From: CAZPEV01 sp964585635
Lineage (GTDB): Bacteria > Zixibacteria > MSB-5A5 > GN15 > JAAZOE01
DNA: 15,372 bases
Direction: 5' to 3'
Assembly: GCA_964585635.1 (NCBI GenBank)
Contig: CAZPEV010000068.1
Coordinates: 1-15,372, forward strand
Position 1 is the stretch's first letter. Each line of letters begins with the position of its first letter. The notes below the pieces were generated by a model. It made no database searches and was not told the DNA's origin. It saw only the letters and a program-made list of their open reading frames with translations. The translations under genes were made by a program, and so were the position numbers. Below, in pieces: positions 7,571-15,372 of this stretch.

Positions 7571-7687
7571 TTAGTCGGGGGGCGCGGCCGGCGGGCGGCT
7601 CTCCGGCGTCCCATGCGAAACCCGGCCGGGCATGCACGAAACCGCCGTCAATATCATGGCTGCCATTACGAAACCGACGGATCGCAT
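7571..7687 (-). pseudogene. 38-codon lipoprotein signal-peptide ORF, probably the detached N-terminus of the SPOR gene
   Basis: The ATG at 7687 shares one base with the manC stop (TGATG). It encodes a basic residue, a hydrophobic run and L-T-A-V-S-C at residues 13-18, like a lipoprotein signal peptide with Cys18 as the lipidated residue. A proline-rich stretch follows and ends at TAA (7573-7571). The frame is the same as that of the SPOR domain downstream, and the sequence after the second stop (TAG at 7558-7556) again reads as a sensible Ala/Pro-rich linker. The simplest reading is one lipoprotein-SPOR gene (7687-7076) broken by nonsense changes or by two compensating indels. A run of six C on the minus strand (7577-7582) is a likely indel site. 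A genuine 38-residue lipoprotein is the alternative. Confidence 0.5.
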
Positions 7688-8766
7688 CACAGATACTTCT
7701 TCAAGTTCGCGTCCTCATTCATTCGGGAGAGGAGGTCCTTGATCTTGTCCAAGCGGGTCTTATGAGCCACCAAGACCACGTCGCCGACCTTGGCGATTAT
7801 CAGATCTGAGACCCCGATGGCGGCAATAATGCCGTCGTTGGCGTTATAGATCGTCGACTCGAAAGCCTCAATCGCCAACGCCCGGCCGACAATGACGTTG
7901 CTGTTCTTATCCGTTTCCTTGAACCGCTGCAGCGACATCCAACTGCCGACATCATCCCAGACAAAGTCGCCCTTAAGCGTCAGAACGTTTCCGGCCGACT
8001 CCAGCACGGCATAATCGATCGATATCGGCTCCGCTTCATTATACAGCTTGAGCCGGGCCTTGGCCTCATGCTCGGTACCGATATGGGCGGCATACTCCAT
8101 CAGCATCGCGTGCTGCTCCGGCTGGCAGGCCAAGATGGCCTCCAAAATAGCCTTGACCGACCAGATGAACATCCCGGAGTTCCATAGGTGCTGGCCGTCC
8201 AGGTAATACTGCTGCGCCACCATCGGACGTGGTTTTTCCTTGAATGCCGCCACCCGGCAGACGGCTACGCCGTCCACTTTCCATTGCTTGTCGCTCAATT
8301 CGATGTACCCGTAGCCGGTCTCGGCCCGGCTGGGAACGATGCCGATCGTTATAAGCTGATTCCCCTCGGCTGCAACCTTGGTCCCCACCTTGACAACTTC
8401 GAGCATCTTGGAGGCCGGTTCGATGAGGTGGTCGGCCGAAAGCACAACCATGATGGCCTCGGGATCGCGTTTCTGAAGGTGGACGGCGGCGCACCCGATC
8501 GCCAAGCAGGTGTTGCGCCCAAACGGCTCCGCCAGCACATTCTCAGGCCGGATGGTTGGACAGCTGTCGAGTATGGCTCCTGATATATTTTCGCCGGCCA
8601 CAATAAGGATTTGTTCCGGTGGGATAAGGCCAATTATCCGCTCGCACGTCACATTAAGCATGCTTTTATCGGAGGTTAGCGCCAGCAGTTGCTTGGGACG
8701 TGCCTCGCTGGATAACGGCCAGAACCGTTCCCCTTTTCCCCCGGCCATGATTACGCCATAAATCAC
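7687..8766 (-). CDS. manC: mannose-1-phosphate guanylyltransferase
   Basis: A 359-residue nucleotidyltransferase that makes GDP-mannose from mannose-1-phosphate and GTP for surface polysaccharide or glycan synthesis. The N-terminal pyrophosphorylase signature is at 9-26 (G-G-K-G-E-R-F-W-P-L-S then R-P-K-Q). Further family motifs are S-A-D-H (110-113), E-T-G-Y-G-Y-I-E (149-156), F-K-E-K-P (175-179), L-W-N-S-G-M-F (194-200), S-I-D-Y-A-V-L-E (249-256) and W-D-D-V-G-S-W (270-276). The fused C-terminal mannose-6-phosphate isomerase domain of longer ManC proteins is absent, as in the short form. The start is GTG 8766, with GGAGG 7 bases upstream. It is the first gene of the leftward string, about 42 bases downstream of the predicted transcription start, so it should be the best-expressed member. 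Confidence 0.95.
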   Translation of the reverse strand: MIYGVIMAGGKGERFWPLSSEARPKQLLALTSDKSMLNVTCERIIGLIPPEQILIVAGENISGAILDSCPTIRPENVLAEPFGRNTCLAIGCAAVHLQKRDPEAIMVVLSADHLIEPASKMLEVVKVGTKVAAEGNQLITIGIVPSRAETGYGYIELSDKQWKVDGVAVCRVAAFKEKPRPMVAQQYYLDGQHLWNSGMFIWSVKAILEAILACQPEQHAMLMEYAAHIGTEHEAKARLKLYNEAEPISIDYAVLESAGNVLTLKGDFVWDDVGSWMSLQRFKETDKNSNVIVGRALAIEAFESTIYNANDGIIAAIGVSDLIIAKVGDVVLVAHKTRLDKIKDLLSRMNEDANLKKYL

Positions 8767-8773
8767 TGACTGG

Positions 8774-8779
8774 CCTCCC
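8774..8779 (-). promoter_or_regulatory. Shine-Dalgarno of manC
   Basis: GGGAGG on the minus strand; seven bases separate GGAGG from the GTG at 8766. It supports the GTG start over the in-frame ATG six codons later. Confidence 0.7.
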
Positions 8780-8814
8780 GTTACAGGTGATAAGTGAAAT
8801 TTCAGCCAGAATTG

Positions 8815-8843
8815 ATAATACTTCCGCCCGTTAGCTATGTCAA
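8815..8843 (-). promoter_or_regulatory. sigma70-type promoter of the leftward operon
   Basis: The -35 box is TTGACA (8843-8838), a perfect match, and the -10 box is TATTAT (8820-8815), five of six. The spacer is exactly 17 bases. The predicted transcription start is near 8808, giving a leader of roughly 42 bases before manC. No other equally good promoter was seen between manC and the left edge. Confidence 0.75.
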
Positions 8844-8987
8844 GAAAAGTTTATTTGACGGCCTCACTCGAGTCTCGCGCGACAAATGGCAAGCACGGCG
8901 GAGGACTCAACCACTCCAAGTATCCGGCCGCCACCCCTCCCGGTTTCCCTTTTGCATTCCCGATTGCACAAGTGTAAATTGCCCTCC

Positions 8988-9629
8988 ATGGGTAATGAGC
9001 CGGGACAGATTATCCTGGTCGGGATTGAGCATGCCGGGCGGTGGTACCGGCTGGCCTTCTCCAACGGGTATGAAATCCGGGCCACCCGCAAGATCATCGA
9101 AACGCACGAATTGAAAGAGGGGCTAACCCTTTCGCTTCAGTCGTTCGAGCAGTTGCAAAAGATCTTGGAGCGGGCTTATGCGTTCCACTGCGCCGAATCG
9201 CTTCTGGCCCAGCACCCCTATTCCACCCGATTGTTCCGGGAACGGTTGCGCCGCAAAGATATCGCCGAGGCGCTGATCGCCGACGTGACCGCCGCCTTCA
9301 AAGCCAACGGGCTTCTGGATGACTATCAATATGCTTTGGGGTGCATCCGGTCACTCATGCTCCGCAAGCCGGCCGGAAAACCGTTTCTGGTCGCCTACCT
9401 TCAGCAGCGCGGCGTCCCACGCCCGATCGCGGAAAAGGCGGTCGTCGAGGCGCTGGCGGAGACCGACGAGGCCGCTATCGCGCTACGCCTGCTGGAAAAA
9501 CGGCGGAATTCGCTGGCCAACTTTGACCTTGAAACCGCCCGGCAGAAAGCATATACTTACCTTTCGCGGCGGTCGATTTCGTATGCCGCGGCCCGGAAGG
9601 CGTTTGAGCAACTATTTGGGAAACAATGA
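8988..9629 (+). CDS. recX: regulatory protein RecX
   Basis: A 213-residue RecX-family protein, a modulator that binds RecA filaments and restrains recombination activity. The N-terminal strand-rich part (about 1-55) is followed by helical RecX repeats: L-L-A-Q-H-P-Y-S-T-R-L-F-R-E-R-L-R-R-K, then N-G-L-L-D-D-Y-Q-Y-A with its typical aspartates, then K-P-A-G-K-P-F-L and L-Q-Q-R-G-V. The frame is open back to an ATG at 8886. The extra 34 residues are Pro/Ser/Lys-rich and unlike the family, so ATG 8988 is preferred. No Shine-Dalgarno precedes it. recX next to alaS matches the recA-recX-alaS order of enterobacteria; recA is not in this window. Cytoplasmic. alaS begins 12 bases downstream. Confidence 0.87.
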   Translation: MGNEPGQIILVGIEHAGRWYRLAFSNGYEIRATRKIIETHELKEGLTLSLQSFEQLQKILERAYAFHCAESLLAQHPYSTRLFRERLRRKDIAEALIADVTAAFKANGLLDDYQYALGCIRSLMLRKPAGKPFLVAYLQQRGVPRPIAEKAVVEALAETDEAAIALRLLEKRRNSLANFDLETARQKAYTYLSRRSISYAAARKAFEQLFGKQ

Positions 9630-9641
9630 CCTGAGGGAAAG

Positions 9642-12281
<2,640 letters not shown>

Positions 12282-12293
12282 TTGGCAGGGATC

Positions 12294-13052
12294 ATGCCGT
12301 TATTTGAACGATTGCTCAAGATCAGGGACGATAACGGAGCCGGGTTCTTCCTCCTTCTCGACCCCGACCGCACCGATCCCGCTCGATTGATGGCCGCCGC
12401 CGAATCGGCTGCCGCCTGCGGTGTCGATGCCATCTTGGCCGGCAGCTCTTTCCTCACCGGCTGCGATTTCGACTCCCGCCTGGCCGAAATCAGGCGCGCC
12501 ACCGAACTACCGGTGATCCTTTTCCCCGGAAGCTCGGCCCAGATTTCCCGCCATGCCGACGGCGTCTTGTTTCTTTCGCTGATTTCCGGCCGCAACCCGG
12601 CCTATCTTATCGAGGAACAGGTCAAGGGAGCGCCGCTCATTAAAGCGTATGGCCTGGAGCCGATCCCGACCGGGTATATCCTGGTCGATTCCGGAGCCAT
12701 CACGGCGGTGCAATATGTCAGCGCCACGCAACCGATCCCCCGGGACAAGCCGGAGCTGGCCAAAGTCCATGCCTTGGCGGCGAACTTTCTCGGTATGAAG
12801 CTGGTTTACCTCGAAGCCGGCTCGGGAGGTATATGGCCGGTTCCGGTCGAGATGATTCGTGCCGTGGCAGACTATGGCGGCCTGCCGGTTGTCGTAGGGG
12901 GCGGTATCCGCCGGCCGCAGGAGGCTGCCGAGCGGGTGCTGGCCGGGGCGTCATTTATCGTCCTCGGTACCTGCCTCGAGAGGAATTATGACGCCGGCTA
13001 TATGGCCGAAATGGCCGCGGCGATCCACACTTCTGCCAGGGTGACAATCTGA
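12294..13052 (+). CDS. geranylgeranylglyceryl phosphate synthase-like protein (GGGPS/PcrB family)
   Basis: A 252-residue TIM-barrel prenyltransferase. The family joins a polyprenyl diphosphate to sn-glycerol-1-phosphate through an ether bond, the first committed step of archaeal membrane lipids, and is also found in Bacteroidetes and other FCB bacteria. Motifs are L-D-P-D-R-T (22-27), S-G-R-N-P (98-102), I-P-T-G-Y-I-L-V-D-S-G (124-134), P-I-P-R-D-K-P (147-153), L-E-A-G-S-G (173-178) and V-G-G-G-I-R-R-P-Q-E-A (201-211). This is the group-II pattern. Prenyl chain length cannot be read from sequence by eye. A TTG at 12282 adds four residues. ATG 12294 is preferred as a stronger start codon with AGGG just upstream. 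Its TGA shares one base with the gmhA ATG. Confidence 0.9.
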   Translation: MPLFERLLKIRDDNGAGFFLLLDPDRTDPARLMAAAESAAACGVDAILAGSSFLTGCDFDSRLAEIRRATELPVILFPGSSAQISRHADGVLFLSLISGRNPAYLIEEQVKGAPLIKAYGLEPIPTGYILVDSGAITAVQYVSATQPIPRDKPELAKVHALAANFLGMKLVYLEAGSGGIWPVPVEMIRAVADYGGLPVVVGGGIRRPQEAAERVLAGASFIVLGTCLERNYDAGYMAEMAAAIHTSARVTI

Positions 13053-13651
13053 TGAAAACCTCGAAAAGAAGTTACGGGGCCATGCACCTGCTTCTGTCGG
13101 CGGCGGAGGCGGTGGCGGTCAGGACCGAACTGATGGAGGACTGTCTCGACCAGATCGTGGCCATGGCTTCCGGCATGGCCCGCCTGCTTAGGCGGGGCGG
13201 GACGATCTACCTGGCCGGCAACGGCGGTTCCGCAGCCGACTGCCAGCATTTCGCCACCGAGTTGGTCGTGCGATTGACGGGAAAATTCGAACGCCCCTCC
13301 CTGCCGGCGGTGGCGCTCACCAGCGACAGTGCTTTGCTCACGGCTGCCGGCAATGACTACGGCTTTGACATGATTTTCGCCCGCCAGGTGGAAAGCCTGG
13401 TTCGTCCCAGAGATCTGCTGGTTCTGCTATCGACCTCGGGCAACTCGGCCAATCTGGTTCGGGCCGCCCGGGCGGCGCAGAAAAAGAAAGCTGCTGTGTA
13501 CGCTCTCCTCGGCTGCGGCGGCGGCAAGCTGAAACGATATGCCTCGTCGGCGATCATCGTCCCCACCGATTCGGTCCAGCGTATTCAAGAGGAACACACC
13601 TTTCTGATCCATAGCCTGGTGGAATTGATCGAAAGGGATCTATTCGGATGA
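13052..13651 (+). CDS. gmhA: phosphoheptose isomerase (sedoheptulose 7-phosphate isomerase)
   Basis: A 199-residue SIS-domain isomerase that converts sedoheptulose 7-phosphate to D-glycero-D-manno-heptose 7-phosphate, the first step towards LPS-core or S-layer heptose. The sugar-phosphate loop is G-N-G-G-S-A-A-D (57-64), followed by H66 and E70; L-S-T-S-G-N-S is at 126-132. Q179 and H187 in the R-I-Q-E-E-H region have the same spacing as Gln172 and His180 of the E. coli enzyme, so all active-site residues appear to be in place. It is translationally coupled to the GGGPS-like gene before it (TGATG) and to the ligase-like gene after it (ATGA). No gmhB, hldE or gmhC is in view. Confidence 0.95.
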   Translation: MKTSKRSYGAMHLLLSAAEAVAVRTELMEDCLDQIVAMASGMARLLRRGGTIYLAGNGGSAADCQHFATELVVRLTGKFERPSLPAVALTSDSALLTAAGNDYGFDMIFARQVESLVRPRDLLVLLSTSGNSANLVRAARAAQKKKAAVYALLGCGGGKLKRYASSAIIVPTDSVQRIQEEHTFLIHSLVELIERDLFG

Positions 13652-14877
13652 CCCCGGTCAAGGCGGCGCGTATCGTTACCTGGATTGGGTTGGCCGGGTA
13701 TGCCTTTTCTGCTCCGGCCTCAATCGCAATATCCCAGCTTTTCCTCGGCCTAGGCGTGCTCGGATTCATCATCTACTTGATTGTATTGCCGGAGCGCCGC
13801 GATATCGTTTTCCCGCCTTGGTCGATTATCGTCGTGATGATTCTCTATACCTTGTTGCGGCTGCTGTCGGCCGTCATCGCCGGGACCACTCCCTGGGGTG
13901 TTCGCGAGGACTGGCTGTTTCTGTTGGTGATCGTCGGGGCGGTAATGTTCCGCGATATCAAGAACCTTACCCGCGTGCTCGATTGCTTCGCGGCCGGGAT
14001 TGCCGTCATGGGAATCTATGGCATTTGGCAGCATTTTGTCGGCATTGATTTCTACCATGGCGTTCTGCTGGACCGGATGACCTTCGGCTATCGCGCCATC
14101 GGCAATTTCTCGACCTACCTGACCTTCTCCGGTCTGTTTGCCCTGGCCACGATCTTTCTCGTCCCGGCCGCCTTTACTACCGCCGCCGGCAAGCGGCGTA
14201 TCGGCTACCTGATCGCCTCGCAAATAGCCCTGGCCTGTATCTTGTTCAACTATTCCCGGTCGTCGATCCTGGCACTGGTCGTTGGCATCATCGCTCTGGT
14301 TTTGCTAATCTCAGCGCGCTACCGGAAATGGGTGATCATGGTTTTGCTTCTGACGCTGGCTATTGGGATGGTCATCTCCCCCGACTTCCTACACCGTTTC
14401 AAAAACCTGGGCGCAACCGAATTCAACGTCCGCTACGCCAATTCCCGCCTGGCGATCTGGCAGGCCACGCTGGGCATGATCGCGGATAATCCGGTGACCG
14501 GGGTCGGCCCGGGGAACTTTCACACTGAATATATCCAGCATCGCCAAAACCGCACCGGCAAAGATCTGTCCCATGCCCATAACGATATTCTCAACGTCGC
14601 GGCCGAATCCGGTATCCCCTGCGCGGTTCTGTTTCTGCTGCTTTGGTTTTTGATGTTCTATCATCTCTATCGCGGCTATCGTCGCTGTCCCGAGGGATTC
14701 CAGCGGGGACTTATCCTGGGCTCGTTACTGGCCTCAATTGTATTTTTGCTGATGGCTCAGTTCGAGGCGTTCTTCTCCGACGAGGAGGTTCGGATGCTCT
14801 TGATGTTTATCTGGGGAATCGGCCTGGCGGTACTTGGCAACCTGAAGGCGTCCGAGAGATTATCCGAGATCGCCTGA
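13648..14877 (+). CDS. O-antigen ligase/polymerase-like membrane protein (Wzy_C family)
   Basis: A 409-residue polytopic inner-membrane protein with about ten or more hydrophobic segments by eye. The main periplasmic loop lies at about 246-320 and contains N-S-R-L-A-I-W-Q and G-V-G-P-G-N-F, ending in the conserved H309-A-H311-N-D-I-L. Arg204 in Y-S-R-S-S matches the arginine typical of WaaL and Wzy proteins. The family transfers undecaprenyl-linked O-antigen to lipid A-core (WaaL) or polymerises repeat units (Wzy); exopolysaccharide and protein-glycan ligases share the fold. The gmhA partner favours LPS or S-layer glycan work, but ligase and polymerase cannot be told apart here. The ATG overlaps the gmhA stop by 4 bases. 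It is the last gene of the tightly coupled rightward cluster. Confidence 0.88.
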   Translation: MTPVKAARIVTWIGLAGYAFSAPASIAISQLFLGLGVLGFIIYLIVLPERRDIVFPPWSIIVVMILYTLLRLLSAVIAGTTPWGVREDWLFLLVIVGAVMFRDIKNLTRVLDCFAAGIAVMGIYGIWQHFVGIDFYHGVLLDRMTFGYRAIGNFSTYLTFSGLFALATIFLVPAAFTTAAGKRRIGYLIASQIALACILFNYSRSSILALVVGIIALVLLISARYRKWVIMVLLLTLAIGMVISPDFLHRFKNLGATEFNVRYANSRLAIWQATLGMIADNPVTGVGPGNFHTEYIQHRQNRTGKDLSHAHNDILNVAAESGIPCAVLFLLLWFLMFYHLYRGYRRCPEGFQRGLILGSLLASIVFLLMAQFEAFFSDEEVRMLLMFIWGIGLAVLGNLKASERLSEIA

Positions 14878-14885
14878 CAATTCTC

Positions 14886-14913
14886 TTGACAGGCCGCATG
14901 TTGGCCGTATATT
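14886..14913 (+). promoter_or_regulatory. candidate promoter before the small membrane protein and tRNA genes
   Basis: TTGACA (14886-14891) and TATATT (14908-14913) are separated by 16 bases; TATTAC at 14910-14915 gives 18. The predicted start would fall at about 14920, only about 4 bases before the ATG. That would place the Shine-Dalgarno at the very 5' end, so transcripts from it may be nearly leaderless or serve the tRNA genes. Confidence 0.45.
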
Positions 14914-14923
14914 ACGAGGGCTT

Positions 14924-15151
14924 ATGACGAAAGCGAAAGTGACAGAAGACGATAACCAGGGTCTACCCTTTGATCGGACCAACTATATTCTGATGGGATG
15001 TGCCCTGTTATGCGTCATCCTCGGGTATATCGCGCTTGGCTCGGGATCGATAACGTTGGCGCCGATTCTGCTGGTCCTGGGATATTGCGTTCTCTTTCCG
15101 GCGGGAATTATCTGGGGCACCCGGCAGAAGAAGGCGGAGACGGGAGACTAG
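14924..15151 (+). CDS. small two-helix membrane protein, DUF3098-like
   Basis: A 75-residue protein with a polar N-terminus, a P-F-D-R-T-N-Y motif (15-21), a first hydrophobic helix (about 22-39), a G-S-I-T-L-A-P-I-L turn (41-49) and a second helix (about 48-65), ending in a basic tail. The 'PF-x-x-x-NY' then 'ITLAPILLVLGY' pattern resembles DUF3098 proteins of Bacteroidetes; function unknown. GAGG lies at 14917-14920, 3 bases before the ATG. It is separated from the ligase-like gene by 46 bases that hold a candidate promoter, and tRNA-Val follows 39 bases downstream. Inner-membrane location is inferred. Confidence 0.75.
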   Translation: MTKAKVTEDDNQGLPFDRTNYILMGCALLCVILGYIALGSGSITLAPILLVLGYCVLFPAGIIWGTRQKKAETGD

Positions 15152-15190
15152 CCGGCTGGTTGGCGATCCTGACAAGGTGGCCCTGAAAAC

Positions 15191-15267
15191 GGGCAGTTAG
15201 CTCAGTTGGCTAGAGCACCTGCCTTACACGCAGGGGGTCACTGGTTCGAGTCCAGTACTGCCCACCA
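15191..15267 (+). tRNA. tRNA-Val (anticodon UAC)
   Basis: A 77-base cloverleaf with the CCA tail encoded (15265-15267). Acceptor GGGCAGT pairs with ACTGCCC. D stem GCTC pairs with GAGC. Anticodon stem CCTGC pairs with GCAGG around loop CTTACAC, which gives anticodon TAC. The variable loop has five bases, and T stem ACTGG pairs with CCAGT around TTCGAGT. All stems pair fully. It reads GUA and, with wobble modification, other valine codons. Confidence 0.97.
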
Positions 15268-15351
15268 TAACGGGGCAATGGCGATTCAGGACGGGAACCG
15301 GCGTGATTGGGGGTTCGTTATAGGAAGGCAATTGGTAGCATAGATGAGTGC

Positions 15352-15372
15352 GGGGTTGTAGTTCAGTTGGTT
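15352..15372 (+). tRNA. tRNA, 5' end only (identity uncertain, perhaps Asp)
   Basis: GGGGTTG would be the 5' acceptor strand, followed by TA (positions 8-9), D-stem GTTC and AGTTGGTT of the D loop, where the window ends. The anticodon is not visible. A Val-Asp tandem is common in bacteria and the 5' end resembles tRNA-Asp, but this is inference. The 84 bases between the two tRNAs hold nothing else recognisable. Confidence 0.75.

Larger units (their letters stand above)
8767..8987. other. divergent intergenic spacer between manC and recX
   Basis: About 220 bases separate the two divergent transcription units. It holds the strong leftward promoter and the manC ribosome-binding site. A perfect 8-base palindrome ACTCGAGT (8866-8873) lies 23 bases upstream of the -35 box; its role is unknown. 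The right half is pyrimidine-rich with no clear rightward promoter. No riboswitch-like fold or terminator was recognised by eye. Confidence 0.6.

Noticed and set aside
8886..8987. N-terminal extension of recX from an upstream ATG
   Set aside because: The 34 added residues are low-complexity and unlike RecX, and no ribosome-binding site precedes the upstream ATG.
15152..15190. Possible rho-independent terminator after the DUF3098-like gene
   Set aside because: A weak GCC/GGC pairing is present but there is no stable hairpin and no following T-run.

Overview
The window looks like chromosomal DNA from an uncultured, didermic bacterium of the FCB superphylum. Candidate lineages include Zixibacteria and its relatives, but this assignment is inferred from gene content only. 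The supporting signs are a bacterial group-II GGGP-synthase-like gene, a DUF3098-like small membrane protein, a secreted metalloprotease ending in a 'PNGGE' Ig-like module, heptose and O-antigen genes, and compact gene packing. GC is about 58% in a hand-counted 300-base stretch of alaS. Several genes start with GTG or TTG. No mobile element, CRISPR array, prophage or defence cassette is visible.

Layout. Bases 1-8766 are one leftward gene string, read from right to left: manC, a SPOR-domain protein whose 5' end is broken, a Sua5/TsaC-type gene, a YwlE-like phosphatase, a DUF3108 protein, an unnamed conserved enzyme that may have a deoxyhypusine-synthase-like fold, a fused formiminotransferase-cyclodeaminase, a TrpH-type PHP phosphoesterase, and a large secreted metalloprotease that runs off the left edge. 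Nearly every junction overlaps (GTGA, ATGA or TTGA) or is separated by 3 bases. A near-consensus promoter (TTGACA, 17 bases, TATTAT) lies at 8843-8815, so the string is probably one operon of about 8.8 kb or more.

Bases 8767-8987 are a divergent intergenic spacer. Rightward from there run recX, alaS, a GGGP-synthase/PcrB-like gene, gmhA and an O-antigen ligase/polymerase-like gene, with gaps of 12 bases or less or short overlaps. They are followed by a 75-residue membrane protein, tRNA-Val(UAC), and the first 21 bases of a second tRNA cut by the window edge.

How the genes relate. manC (GDP-mannose) and gmhA (heptose precursor), with the ligase-like gene, point to surface glycoconjugate assembly on both sides of the spacer. 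The GGGPS-like gene adds a possible ether-lipid step. recX next to alaS and Sua5 next to a YwlE-like phosphatase are neighbourhoods known elsewhere in bacteria. I see no clearly new multi-gene system. The best leads are the unnamed enzyme translationally linked to an orphan formiminotransferase-cyclodeaminase, the broken SPOR lipoprotein, the probable protein-arginine phosphatase, and the bacterial GGGPS.
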